NCBI RefSeq assembly: GCF_042662125.1
Contig: NZ_JBHSXL010000001.1
Coordinates: 1 to 64,000, forward strand
Direction: 5' to 3'
Origin: Halopenitus salinus
GTDB taxonomy: Archaea > Halobacteriota > Halobacteria > Halobacteriales > Haloferacaceae
DNA length: 64,000 nt
Position 1 is the first letter of the stretch; the number at the start of each line of letters is the position of its first letter. Below are positions 1 through 9,221 of the stretch, one piece after another. The translations under genes were made by a program, and so were the position numbers. Under the pieces are notes generated by a model, which saw only the letters and a list, made by a program, of their open reading frames with translations, was not told where the DNA came from and searched no databases.

Positions 1-565
1 CGCAGCGCAGCCCCCTGCGGTTACCCGCTGGCGTCGAGGGCACATGCACTTTAGCCCGGAACGGGCGCTCGCTGTGCGGAGAGCGCCCGCACGCCCGGAA
101 TGGTCGGTCGCGAGCGAAGCGAGGCGCGACCCTGGGAGCGCCTCGGTGCGCCGGGCGGCACGCGGCGAGCGGGGCGTGCCGTCACGAACCACCCGTCCAA
201 CCGACTGGACGCCCGGCCACCCAGCCGGCGTCCTGGTGGACTTCGAAAGGGCGAGGTCGACTCGATGTCCCCCGACCGCGCAAGCACCGCAGGCACGAGG
301 AGCGCAGCTCGGTCGCGGGGCGTCGAGCGGTCGAGGGCTTTCTGAGAGCGGACGTCCCCCAGAGTATCGAGACACGCAACGAGACAGCCACCAACCGATC
401 GTCGATCACACTATCTGTCAACGAAATATATCAACTATAAATGCTTGTAAAACACAACATATGATCGACGTTCGACACACTTAATGAGTCGAACTTTCAG
501 CGTTCGATCACGAGATCGGAACGATCGCTGATCGGCAGACGAATCGTCTCGATACTCAACAACAC
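1..565. other. Gene-free leader region with a GAAAG...CTTTC-bounded segment
   Basis: I find no convincing gene here; open frames are arginine/proline/serine-rich shadows of GC-rich DNA. The segment at about 238-347 begins CTTCGAAAGGGCGAGG and ends GAGGGCTTTCTGAG. It resembles a kind of intergenic sequence I associate with Halorubrum genomes, though I cannot confirm that here. From about 400 the composition becomes AT-rich (ATATATCAACTATAAATGC around 425-443), which would suit the promoter zone of the ATPase gene starting at 566. Confidence 0.4.
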
Positions 566-3500
566 ATGTCGACGGGAGAAAACTTCACGACGGAACGGAC
601 GTACGTATACGTCCACGCGAGCAATGAACCCCTCCAGCCGGAGCAGTTGATTCGGACACTTCGCCGGCTACATCACATCGAGGAAGGCGGATTTCTCGAA
701 TCGGCGACGAAACCGACCTACGAATGGCTCTTCGTCGCGAACGGAAGGGCCGGACTGACGGGCGAGCGTCGAATCGACTGGTACGTTGGCGTCGACGACG
801 AGGACGCCCTCAGCAGACTCAAACGCGGGTTACGAGAAATACTCCCGACATCGGTCGATCTAATTGAATTCGACCTCTCGCTTGACGACATTCTCGACGT
901 CCCGAATCCGAAGCTGCTTGGGATCGACGAAACTGATGAAGACGATGAACGAAACGAAGACGGAGACGATCTCGGCGAAGACGGAGACGACATCGACGAA
1001 GTGAAGCGATCGGCGGAGTGGGACGTGGCCGGGTTGGAGTGGGAGGGGGTCGGATCACGGCCGGACGACTGGCAGTATCCGCTTCCGTCGGTTGCGTCGT
1101 TCGACGGCGACTGGCCGCTGACGAACGTCCTCCACGGGCTGGCAACGACCAGCGCGCCCGCGATCGTCCAGATACTGGTCACGCCGAAACCCGACTGGAC
1201 CGCCGAACGGGACGATCGGATCATCGATCTGGAGCTCCACAGCGACCTCCGACGCAACGCGTTTGCACAGACCGTGATCGTCCCGCTCCTCTTCGGCGCG
1301 GACGCCGTCACGGAGACGGAGACCGACACGAAGACGTCGTCGAGAAGCGTCCGGCGAACGGGAAACGCGTCGCCCGTCACCCGACCGGAACCGAGACGAC
1401 GTGACGACACGACCATGGCTGCCGAAAACGCCCGGCGCGTGGAGGGGATCGAGACGGCCGAAACCCGCGAATCGTTCACGGTGAACGCCCGCGCGGTCGC
1501 GTTCGGAAGCGACGGCAGGCAACCACACGAAACGCTCCACGAACTCGCATCCGGATTTGCCGGCATGCGAGGCGAGTATTACCGGATCGAATCTACGCAG
1601 TACGACTACGGCACGAGCGAGGCAGCCGACCTCTTCGAGCGAGTCTGTGACCGCACGTGTCACACCTCGCCGAAACGCCGGGCACACATCCTGCCGTGGC
1701 GACGAAACGCGAGCCCGGCGATCGTCGCCGACCGATACGCGGCCGGGGCGTTCATCGGAGTGAACGGATCCGGGGTGAGTCCGGCGACGAGCAGCGCACT
1801 TGCCCCAGTACCGCAGGATCGAACCGGGATCGAACTCCCGCCGGGGAGGGTGCTCAAACGGTATCTCGACACCGAGGGGATGACCATCGGTCGGCCGAAG
1901 ACCGCAGACCGGGTCACCCTCGAGGCGGACCTGACGCTGCCGCCGAGCATGCAGTCACTGCACGTCGGGCTCTTCGGAACGACCGGCGCCGGGAAAACGG
2001 TCCTCGGACAGGGCATGCATCTCGAGAACCACGCGGCGACGGACGGCGCGACGATCTACATCGACTCGAAGGGTGACGGCGGTCCGAGAGACTACGCGGA
2101 TATGCATGTCGCCCGCTACGGCGGACTCGACGACGTCTACTACTTCGACTGTTCGGAGACGCTGCCCGGATTGCCGTTCCTCACCATCGAGCCGATGGTG
2201 TCTGACGGCCTCGACCGCGAGTGGGCGGTCAACACGGTCACGGAACACTACATCGACCTCCTCGCGGCGACGATGGGACACGAGCAGTTCTACAGCGCTG
2301 AGGCCGCCGTCGGAGTGATCGAACAGCTCGTGCGCGCGCTGTTCGATCCGGTCCACGGGACGGACTCCATCGACCAGCAGGACCTGCTGGCGGCCGCGGC
2401 ACGGTTTCACGAGACGGGGACGCCACCGCCGGTCTCGGACGGCGCGCTCTACCAGAAGCTGGCCAGCACGGCCGCCAACGCCCACAAGACGTTCGACAGC
2501 ATCATGGGTGCGGTGGTTCGGCGTCTCGGGGTTTTGACCAACGATCGGCGGCTGGCACCGCTGTTCGAGGGACACGCCGACGAGGATTCGACCTTCGACT
2601 TGCGCGCGGCGCTCGATGAGGACTGCGTCATCGTTCTCGACATGAGCGGCTACCTCGACCGCTCGCGAACGCTGCTGTCCATGGTGGTGTTGTCACAGCT
2701 CTGGCGTGCACTCCAGCGACGACGCGCGGAGGCGGCGAAGGGGACGAGCCTGCCGCTCGTCAACTGCTACATCGAGGAGGCCGCGGATCTCGCCGCGACC
2801 GGCATCCTCGACACGCTGCTCTCCCAGGGTCGTGGGTTCGACCTGTCGCTCACGCTTGCGATGCAGTTCCCCGGCCAGCTTCGAACCTCCCACCCCCGCG
2901 TCTACGATGAGTTACTCAACGACGTCGGGACGGTCATCACCGGGAACATCGCCGTGGATGACCGGCTCGCCGAACGGTTCGCCACGAGCGACATGCCGGT
3001 CGAGGACGTGACCACACGGATCGGGATGCTCGACCTCGGGGAGTGGTTCGTCCAGCCGGCCGCGCCGTTCGCCGAACGGAAGCCGCGACCGTTCGTCGTG
3101 GCCTCGCCGCCGCTCCCGCCGGGCTATCCGGACGGAACGGACTCGAGCGCCGCACCCGAAGGTGGATACACCAGAGCGTTCCAGAACGCGAAGGAGCGGG
3201 CGAGAGACCACCACGGCGTTCCGGTCGGCCAGCCGGCCAGTGGGAGCGCGGATCCGACCTCGCTCGATGGGCCGATGACGGGATCGGTCGCCGCCCTCGC
3301 GGCCGCCACGGCGACCATTCCACACACCGAGCGATTCCCGGACGAACTCTCCTACATCGACGAGCCGCCGTATCCGCTCGTGTGTTCGACGTGTGAGACG
3401 CGATACGCGTCGACGCCCGAGGGGATGCGACGCGCGATCGAGTGTCACAACGCGATCGCGGACGTCGACCGCGACGACATCCCGGTCTGTTCGCTCGACC

Positions 3501-4297
3501 TCCAGTTGACGAGCGGGGAGCGGGCCGCAAGCGCCTACAGCGACGCGCAACTCCGGCTGCTCACGGCGGTGTACATGGCCCACCAACAGCGGTTCGACCC
3601 GATACTCGAGTACGACATCGTCTGGGACTCCATGACGTTGCTCGAGGCGTACGTGGGCATCGAGACGGACGAGGTCCAGGAGCTGCTCGACGACGACCTG
3701 TTGCGGGTCGACTGTCGCCGCCCACACAAGCTCTACACGGTCACGCCGGCGGGCAGAGACGCGATCGGGATCGGCCATCGGGAGGGCATCGCCTACGGCG
3801 ACGGAACGGGCGACCTCTCCGAGTCGAGCCTCCACGTCGCGATGGTCGAGGTCGGCGCCCGGCTGTTCGAACAGGAGTTCGTCGGCCCGGAGGCACCCGG
3901 GGCGCGCGTCGCCCGGTATCACGGGATCGATGACGGTCGCCTCGACGTCGCGGTGCTCGACGAGGAAGCGGAGATCGTCGCGACGCTGGAGGCCGAGCGA
4001 ATCAACAACGATCGGGCCGAGGCGATCCCCGCGGACTTCGACAAGATGGCGGCGTGCGACCCCACGACGTCGTGGTGGCTGGTGAAGGCGCGCAGCGACG
4101 CCCACCGGCTCCTGAAGGCGCTTCACGATCCGGCCGACGACGAGCCACGCGTGGAGCGAACCTACAGCGAGAACATGCCGCCACGCGACTACCGGCTCGA
4201 CACCGCCGGGCTCACCGACGTCTACACGTTCGAATACGCCCGCGATACGCTCCTCGAGGCGTCCGAACCGGCTGCTGACGACGTCCTCGAGTTTTGA
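566..4297 (+). CDS. VirD4/HerA-type conjugation-like ATPase with C-terminal accessory domains
   Basis: This 1243-residue protein is probably a DNA-pumping ATPase of the VirD4/TraG/HerA superfamily found on haloarchaeal integrative elements and plasmids. Residues 1-440 form an acidic, poorly conserved region. A Walker A motif GTTGAGKT lies near residue 471, and a Walker B-like YIEEAAD near 731 is followed by QGRGFDLSLTLAMQ, typical of this superfamily. Near residue 935 is a CxxC...CH motif that may bind zinc. It is followed by a winged-helix-like stretch ending LYTVTPAGRDAI, and then a last ~150 residues with RLDVAVL...ATLEAER, reminiscent of a PD-(D/E)XK nuclease core. No relaxase or other conjugation gene follows; the next 1.8 kb is the origin region. 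The ATPase assignment is firm, the role in DNA transfer is inferred, and the C-terminal nuclease idea is tentative. Confidence 0.8.
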   Translation: MSTGENFTTERTYVYVHASNEPLQPEQLIRTLRRLHHIEEGGFLESATKPTYEWLFVANGRAGLTGERRIDWYVGVDDEDALSRLKRGLREILPTSVDLIEFDLSLDDILDVPNPKLLGIDETDEDDERNEDGDDLGEDGDDIDEVKRSAEWDVAGLEWEGVGSRPDDWQYPLPSVASFDGDWPLTNVLHGLATTSAPAIVQILVTPKPDWTAERDDRIIDLELHSDLRRNAFAQTVIVPLLFGADAVTETETDTKTSSRSVRRTGNASPVTRPEPRRRDDTTMAAENARRVEGIETAETRESFTVNARAVAFGSDGRQPHETLHELASGFAGMRGEYYRIESTQYDYGTSEAADLFERVCDRTCHTSPKRRAHILPWRRNASPAIVADRYAAGAFIGVNGSGVSPATSSALAPVPQDRTGIELPPGRVLKRYLDTEGMTIGRPKTADRVTLEADLTLPPSMQSLHVGLFGTTGAGKTVLGQGMHLENHAATDGATIYIDSKGDGGPRDYADMHVARYGGLDDVYYFDCSETLPGLPFLTIEPMVSDGLDREWAVNTVTEHYIDLLAATMGHEQFYSAEAAVGVIEQLVRALFDPVHGTDSIDQQDLLAAAARFHETGTPPPVSDGALYQKLASTAANAHKTFDSIMGAVVRRLGVLTNDRRLAPLFEGHADEDSTFDLRAALDEDCVIVLDMSGYLDRSRTLLSMVVLSQLWRALQRRRAEAAKGTSLPLVNCYIEEAADLAATGILDTLLSQGRGFDLSLTLAMQFPGQLRTSHPRVYDELLNDVGTVITGNIAVDDRLAERFATSDMPVEDVTTRIGMLDLGEWFVQPAAPFAERKPRPFVVASPPLPPGYPDGTDSSAAPEGGYTRAFQNAKERARDHHGVPVGQPASGSADPTSLDGPMTGSVAALAAATATIPHTERFPDELSYIDEPPYPLVCSTCETRYASTPEGMRRAIECHNAIADVDRDDIPVCSLDLQLTSGERAASAYSDAQLRLLTAVYMAHQQRFDPILEYDIVWDSMTLLEAYVGIETDEVQELLDDDLLRVDCRRPHKLYTVTPAGRDAIGIGHREGIAYGDGTGDLSESSLHVAMVEVGARLFEQEFVGPEAPGARVARYHGIDDGRLDVAVLDEEAEIVATLEAERINNDRAEAIPADFDKMAACDPTTSWWLVKARSDAHRLLKALHDPADDEPRVERTYSENMPPRDYRLDTAGLTDVYTFEYARDTLLEASEPAADDVLEF

Positions 4298-5303
4298 ACC
4301 ACCGAGGAGTACCGACGACGGTCTCGGCCACGATTCACACGTCACCCGGTCCGAACGTCCGGGACGGCGAGTGTCGTTCGACCCATCGGTCGTGAACGGA
4401 TGTCGAACGACACCGACAAGCGACCATATCGAAAGAGTCGAGCACCATTCTCCCGACGACGGCCCCACGAACTCGATCGCAAGGTGACCGTGGGTGACAG
4501 ATTACTACAGAGGGAGATTCATCCGCAATTACTGCTGTACGGCCGTTTGTGGGGGATCGGTCGTTTTGGTGTGGGGCTTCGTCGACGACGATCGGAGAGC
4601 GAGCACGGGCGCATAGGACCCGATCATCGAACAGGGAATGCTCCGAGGCCGGTATTCGACGACTCGAGACGGTGAGAACGATCGCGTATTTGCACGTCGT
4701 CATCGTGAAACCCACAGCCGTCGCCGATGTGGAGGCGGATCGCGGCGTCGAGAGCCCGTGTGGGCAGTCACGAGCGCATGGCTACTGATCCCTCGTCAAG
4801 CGAGCGAGCACACGGGGGTCGGCCCCACCGTGTTGATGATCGAACTGGTGTTTCGTGCGGATTGTCTATCGGCAAAACCGACAGACTGCACCGGTGTGTA
4901 GTTGGATCGAGATGGGCGTGCAGCCGAGAGAGGGAGAGCGACGTCGACGACTTCGAGATGGAGCGTGAGCGATCGACACGAGACGCCGAGGCGACGTCAC
5001 GTCCGAGGCGACGTCACGACTGTGACGAGGCGCCCAGAGGCTCGACGCGAAATGCTCGTGGTGAGCCGTACGAGAAGGAGACCGAGGATCGACTCGGAAT
5101 CGGTCGGACGTCGACGTCGATACGTGTAGACCGGCGTGCTCGTGAACGAAGCGATGGGCGACTCTCGAGGTCGAAGCGATCGAGACATACCCACCCAGTT
5201 CGTGACCCAGAGCGGATGGACAGCGTGTTCGGACACGTCCACTCGCGAACGCGCCCCCGAATGGGTGATCGAGTGTCTAGAGCCTAGAGTTTAGGGCACC
5301 GAA

Positions 5304-5637
5304 GCCGATCGACATTCAGCAGGCTCCCATTGGCCGATCGACGGTTAGGTAGCCACGATCGCAAACAGATCGGCGTTCGGACACCCAAGGCCGTCCCATA
5401 CGGATCGACAGGTGGACAGCCCAGAGTGCGACCATTTCGGGATACCGTTCGGACAGATGTGGTTCGATCTGTACGGATCGCGATCGCTCGAACAGGGATG
5501 TAGGACCGAGCTATGCCGATCGACGTTCAGGAGGGCCCGCCCAACAGATCGGCGTGTAGACAGCCCACGGTTTAGCGTAAGACGGAGCGGCAGGTGGACA
5601 GCCCAGAGCGACAGCAGCGGAACAGCGTTCGGACAGC
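5304..5637. repeat. Imperfect direct repeat, about 150-180 bp, two copies
   Basis: Three matching blocks occur in the same order in two copies. GCCGATCGACATTCAG at 5304 matches GCCGATCGACGTTCAG at 5515. GGTGGACAGCCCAGAG occurs at 5411 and 5593. GTTCGGACAG occurs at 5448 and 5628. The spacing shrinks from 211 to about 180 bases, so the copies have diverged by insertions and deletions. The repeats sit in the non-coding origin region and may be a degenerate binding array or an old local duplication. Confidence 0.6.
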
Positions 5638-5748
5638 TAGAGCGAAGACCCGTACAAATGACCTTAACGAACACTTTGCGGATGGAAATCTCTCTGTAGT
5701 CCTAGAGACTCCCAATCGGATAGAACAATTATGATTCCCCACCTCCCC

Positions 5749-5941
5749 CACCCCACCGTGTCGAGTGTTCTCTCGAGATATTCGATCCGGTTTGACGATC
5801 GTCGCGATCATCGGAGCGAACGCACTATCACACCCACCCCACCGTGTCGAGTGTTCTCTCGAGATATTCGATCCGGTTTGACGATCGTCGCGATCATCGG
5901 AGCGAACGCACTATCACACCCACCCCACCGTGTCGAGTGTT
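5749..5941. repeat. 86-bp tandem repeat with origin-recognition-box-like motif
   Basis: The motif CCCCACCGTGTCGAGTGTT starts at 5751, 5837 and 5923, exactly 86 bases apart. The 67 bases between copies (TCTCGAGATATTCGATCC and onward) are essentially identical, so this is a recent tandem duplication with a partial third unit. The third box runs into TTCGGAACCGAAGGGGGGTG, containing the G-string typical of archaeal origin recognition boxes. The same box recurs inverted just after orc1/cdc6 at 7332 and 7399. Boxes of opposite polarity flanking the initiator gene are the expected layout of a haloarchaeal origin. Confidence 0.75.
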
Positions 5942-6069
5942 TCGGAACCGAAGGGGGGTGAACATCCCGATAGGGCCTTCGAACGCTGGTCCCACACCCT
6001 GTATGATGTCGTGTGAAACGCTGATTTCGTCTTGCGATATTCATTTCACCCGACGCATTCGACGCGGTG

Positions 6070-6077
6070 GTTTTATT
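6070..6077 (+). promoter_or_regulatory. TATA-like box of orc1/cdc6
   Basis: TTTTATTA lies about 30 bases before the ATG at 6107, the spacing expected of a haloarchaeal promoter that gives an almost leaderless transcript. Confidence 0.5.
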
Positions 6078-6106
6078 AGCCGGTCCAGAGTACGGGAAAG
6101 CATCAG

Positions 6107-7330
6107 ATGGCGACGTTCACGCGGGACACGGAGATATTTCGTGACGAGGATATGCTCCGGGAGGACTACCAACCGGATTCGATCGCCGGACGAGAAGCGG
6201 TTTTGGACGCCTACAAGACCGCGTTGCAGCCGGTGGTCAACGGTGCACAACCACGAAACGTGTTTCTCTACGGAAAAACTGGTGTCGGGAAAACTGCCGT
6301 GTCTCGGTATCTACTCGATGAATTGCAACAGGACACGATGCGGTACGACGATGTCGATCTCTCCGTATTCTGGCTGAACTGTACAAACCTATCGTCGTCG
6401 TATCAAGTGGCGGTCAATCTCGTGAACACGCTCCGCTCCGTCGACGACCAGATCAGTACGACCGGCTATCCACAACAACGCGTGTTCGACCTGCTGTATG
6501 AGGAACTCGATACGGTGGGCGGAACCGTTCTGCTCGTCTTGGACGAGATCGATCACATCGGAACCGATGACGAGATTCTCTATGAGATCCCGAGAGCACG
6601 ATCGAACGGCTATCTAACCGACGTGAAGCCGGGAGTCATCGGGATCAGCAACGATTTCGGATTTCGAGAATCCCTCTCTCCGAAAGTCAAGGATACGCTC
6701 TGCGAGGAGGAGATCCACTTTTCGCCATACAACGCCGTCGAGCTGGAGGAGATACTCCATCGACGTGCTGAGGAGGCGCTCTACGATGACGCGACGGGCT
6801 CCGGCGTAATATCGCTGTGTGCCGCGACGGCCGCACAGGACACGGGGAGTGCTCGGCAAGCACTGGACCTCCTGTATAAGGCCGGAGAGATCGCTCGGGC
6901 TGGCGATCAATCTCGGATCGCCGAATCCGACGTGTATGAAGCTCGTAACAAACTGGAGCAGAGTCAGATCGAACAGGGCATGCGTGAGCTGACGAAACAC
7001 GGTCATCTTGCGCTGGTAGCGACGCTTCAGCTCGCATTGGAGGAAGAGACTCCAACCAGAGTACGCGAAATTTTCCCGCGATATCGGGCGATCGCGAGAC
7101 ATTCCGACGTCGATCCTCTCGTTCGACGTCGAATGCATGATCACCTCGCCGACCTAGCGATGCTCGGCATTCTCGACCGACACGGTCGAAACGAGGGACG
7201 CTCCGGCGGGCAATACTACGAGTACCAGTTCAGCGTCGATCTCGATCTCGTCATCGACGCTGTGGACGACTTTGAGAACGTGACGCTCCCCCGAACGGTC
7301 GCTCGTTCGATCCGAGCCCGAAATCGCTGA
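6107..7330 (+). CDS. orc1: Orc1/Cdc6 family replication initiator
   Basis: This 407-residue AAA+ protein would bind origin recognition boxes and start chromosome replication. Walker A GKTGVGKT lies at residues 56-63 and Walker B DEID at 146-149. The remaining C-terminal part ends in a region suited to a winged-helix DNA-binding domain (GILDRHGRNEGRSGGQYYEY). Length matches the family. The gene is flanked on both sides by inverted copies of the motif AACACTCGACACGGTGGGG, which I take as its cognate binding sites. Haloarchaea carry many Orc1/Cdc6 paralogues, each usually tied to its own origin, so whether this is the main chromosomal origin or an acquired one cannot be told from the sequence. 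Confidence 0.93.
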   Translation: MATFTRDTEIFRDEDMLREDYQPDSIAGREAVLDAYKTALQPVVNGAQPRNVFLYGKTGVGKTAVSRYLLDELQQDTMRYDDVDLSVFWLNCTNLSSSYQVAVNLVNTLRSVDDQISTTGYPQQRVFDLLYEELDTVGGTVLLVLDEIDHIGTDDEILYEIPRARSNGYLTDVKPGVIGISNDFGFRESLSPKVKDTLCEEEIHFSPYNAVELEEILHRRAEEALYDDATGSGVISLCAATAAQDTGSARQALDLLYKAGEIARAGDQSRIAESDVYEARNKLEQSQIEQGMRELTKHGHLALVATLQLALEEETPTRVREIFPRYRAIARHSDVDPLVRRRMHDHLADLAMLGILDRHGRNEGRSGGQYYEYQFSVDLDLVIDAVDDFENVTLPRTVARSIRARNR

Positions 7331-7523
7331 GAACACTCGACATGGTGGGGTGGGTGGGAGGGACTGTTCGTTCCAGAGACCGGATCGCTCCCGACAGAAA
7401 CACTCGACACAGTGGGGTGATGGGGAAGAACCAAGACGGCGACTGTACTCGGCGCCCCGAACAGTCGACGCGGTGGAGTCCCCTTCACTCACCCGGCGTT
7501 CATGAACCGTTTTGTGACTTAAC
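7331..7523. repeat. Inverted origin recognition box cluster downstream of orc1
   Basis: AACACTCGACATGGTGGGG at 7332-7350 and AACACTCGACACAGTGGGG at 7399-7417 are reverse complements, with few changes, of the boxes at 5751-5941. A weaker copy, ACAGTCGACGCGGTGGAG, lies at about 7461. The segment 7399-7523 recurs in diverged form at 10069-10152 (including CGACTGTACTCGG and CCGAACA). Its tail (GCGGTGG...CACTCACCC...GAACCGTTTTGTG) recurs at 11504-11568. These are therefore both origin elements and a dispersed local repeat. Confidence 0.7.
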
Positions 7524-8018
7524 TCAACTGCGAGTGGCCAAGATTCTTCGACGAGAACACACCTCGTACCGAGTGAAGTCCTCAACAACCACCGCTAAAG
7601 TCGTCCCCTAGTCCTTCACGACTTCGAGATCGAACTCGATTACGGTGGCGACCACATCTGAACCATCATTGCGATGGGTTTCGGCCTTGGGAGCCATTCG
7701 TCTCCGACGAATCCCACACGGATCGGAACGTCGAACCACGCTCAAGCGCACCTCGTACGGAGCGGTGGGTGGATCGCGGCTCGAGATCGTCGTGCTGGGT
7801 CGAGTGCTCCGTGACGACCATCCGATCGCGTACGTCGCCGGCGCGGCCGCCGTCTGGAGCAACCGCAGCCTCGGGACCCTAGAGACGATCCGCAAGTAGA
7901 GTTTCGACCGGATGTCCCTCCAGCCACAGGTAGTGGACTTCCCGCCGTTCGCGATGATCGGAGGAGCCACAGGCGGCAGCACTCCCAGTCCAGACACGCC
8001 ACGCCCCGAGTGCTGCCA
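7524..8018. other. Non-coding or decayed stretch
   Basis: About 500 bases without a gene I can support. A minus-strand frame ending at 7608 closes with EVRLSVVRR and VATVIEFDLEVVKD, which reads like a protein C-terminus. Its upstream part has the serine/arginine composition of non-coding GC-rich DNA, so it may be the tail of a frame-shifted relic. The pattern fits the other gene fragments in the 7.5-11.5 kb region. Confidence 0.35.
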
Positions 8019-8321
8019 TCACGTCGACGATGACTCACGGAAGCGAGTACATTCCGCCTGCGGCGGAACCGTCTCCCACCACTCGACGTCGTCGTCGTCC
8101 CAGCTCTCGTACATCGCGTTGTCCTCCCCGTAGCCGACGGTCACGCTGTCGACCTGCGGTACCTTCACCGATGTCTCGTCAGCCTTGCCTTCGAGCAGCC
8201 GAAGGACGGCGTACCGGAGATACTCGTGATTCAGATTGTCTGAAGATTGGGCAACTTGGTCATGGTGCTCTGCGACTCGCTCTGCCTCGTCGAGAACTGT
8301 CGTTAGATATCGGTGGGTCAT
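8019..8321 (-). CDS. Small acidic hypothetical protein (100 residues)
   Basis: I do not recognise the family. The protein begins MTHRYLTTVLDEAERVAEHH and is rich in aspartate and glutamate, as halophilic proteins are, including WDDDDVEWWET near its end. I chose the internal ATG at 8321 because upstream residues (FFCARGGVEAHSRLH) do not look coding. The gene is divergent from the winged-helix/nucleotidyltransferase pair at 8547. The intervening 225 bases hold a nested inverted repeat (8374-8415) that may control one or both sides. Confidence 0.5.
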   Translation of the reverse strand: MTHRYLTTVLDEAERVAEHHDQVAQSSDNLNHEYLRYAVLRLLEGKADETSVKVPQVDSVTVGYGEDNAMYESWDDDDVEWWETVPPQAECTRFRESSST

Positions 8322-8373
8322 GGGTCGGTGGAGACGGGAGTGTGCCTCCACCCCTCCGCGGGCGCAGAAAAAC

Positions 8374-8415
8374 TTAACCAACGAATAGCGATCATTCGTA
8401 TCCTCTGTTGGTTAA
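8374..8415. promoter_or_regulatory. Nested inverted repeat, candidate operator
   Basis: TTAACCAAC at 8374-8382 is perfectly complementary to GTTGGTTAA at 8407-8415. Inside it, ACGAAT (8381-8386) pairs with ATTCGT (8394-8399). The element lies between a leftward small gene and the rightward toxin-antitoxin-like pair. A dyad of this kind is what a winged-helix repressor such as the 8547 protein could bind, but that link is inference. Confidence 0.5.
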
Positions 8416-8546
8416 TCTCTCTCTGCTCGAATGCTGCGCCGGATCGGACTACCGGAGCCAAGAATTGTATATCTGTATAGAGATAACTCAATAGGAAATA
8501 CGGGGGACAAGACTATTACAGTTAGATGTGATACCGATAACTAGCG

Positions 8547-9221
8547 ATGATGGAGTACGTCGACGAGACCGCGGCGAAGATCATGGTTGCGGCCCGGCCG
8601 GGCGACTCGATCCGTCGAATCGCCCAGAAGATCGACGGCTCCTACTCGTGGGTCTACGACTGGATCGAGCGGTTGGAGGACGCAGGCTTCATCCGGCGTG
8701 AGGACGGCGTCTACATCGAGAAGTACGCTGTCAGGGATCGCTACTACGATCTCGTCGCGGCCATCTCTCGCGCCGTTCCCCCCTCGATCGACGACGGCTA
8801 CGTCATTCCGCACTTCGCCGGGATGCCCTTTGCGTACACGAAAATCGACGGCGTCTACGTCTGGACCCACGGCGGCTATCAGATCGCCCGCGGCCACGAC
8901 GACTACCCGATCTTCATCCAGGTCGCCGATCAGGACGTCGAACGGTGGACGGCGTTTTTCGACGAGTTCGGGATACCGAGTACCATCGAGGAACGACGAG
9001 ACGTCCCCGACCACGACGCGCCGGTCTCGTACGTCTTAATTCCCAAATCGGGGGACCTCACTCGCGAGTGGGTCGACGGCAATCCGGCCGTGCCGTTGGA
9101 CGAGACGATCGAGCACATGATGGAGTATCGGGTGAACTACGAGCCGGCGTTGGAGATGATCGGCGATGAGTACGACCGCGATATCGACGCGTCCCACGAG
9201 GATCCGCGTCTCGATGCATGA
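8547..9221 (+). CDS. Winged-helix protein, AbiEi-antitoxin-like partner of nucleotidyltransferase
   Basis: This 224-residue protein has an N-terminal winged-helix DNA-binding domain (SIRRIAQKIDGSYSWVYDWI, then RLEDAGFIRREDGVYIEKYA) and a C-terminal domain of about 140 residues that I do not recognise by name. Its stop overlaps the start of the nucleotidyltransferase in an ATGA junction, so the two are translationally coupled. A helix-turn-helix gene just before a DNA polymerase-beta-type nucleotidyltransferase is the arrangement of AbiE-type toxin-antitoxin modules, where the first gene is antitoxin and repressor. The arrangement is seen; the toxin-antitoxin role is inferred. A candidate operator lies at 8374-8415. 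Confidence 0.7.
   Translation: MMEYVDETAAKIMVAARPGDSIRRIAQKIDGSYSWVYDWIERLEDAGFIRREDGVYIEKYAVRDRYYDLVAAISRAVPPSIDDGYVIPHFAGMPFAYTKIDGVYVWTHGGYQIARGHDDYPIFIQVADQDVERWTAFFDEFGIPSTIEERRDVPDHDAPVSYVLIPKSGDLTREWVDGNPAVPLDETIEHMMEYRVNYEPALEMIGDEYDRDIDASHEDPRLDA

Larger units (their letters stand above)
4298..6106. other. Gene-free replication-origin region upstream of orc1/cdc6
   Basis: These 1.8 kb contain no gene I can support. The region lies directly upstream of orc1/cdc6, holds two families of repeats (5304-5637 and 5749-5941), and has short AT-rich patches such as GGATAGAACAATTATGATT at 5718-5736 that could serve for unwinding. In haloarchaea, active origins are typically such a long intergenic region with origin recognition boxes next to an orc1/cdc6 gene, so I read it as the core of an origin. 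Its left 1 kb (4298-5300) shows nothing beyond short GC-rich repeats such as CGAGGCGACGTCAC (two copies near 4987 and 5006). Confidence 0.65.

Noticed and set aside
4335..5287. Several 60-186 residue frames in the origin region
   Set aside because: All are Arg/Ser/Pro-rich with overlapping alternatives in other frames and no recognisable domain, promoter or codon bias.
5749..5941. CRISPR array at the 86-bp repeat
   Set aside because: The whole 86-base unit is repeated rather than a short repeat with unique spacers, and no cas genes are present.
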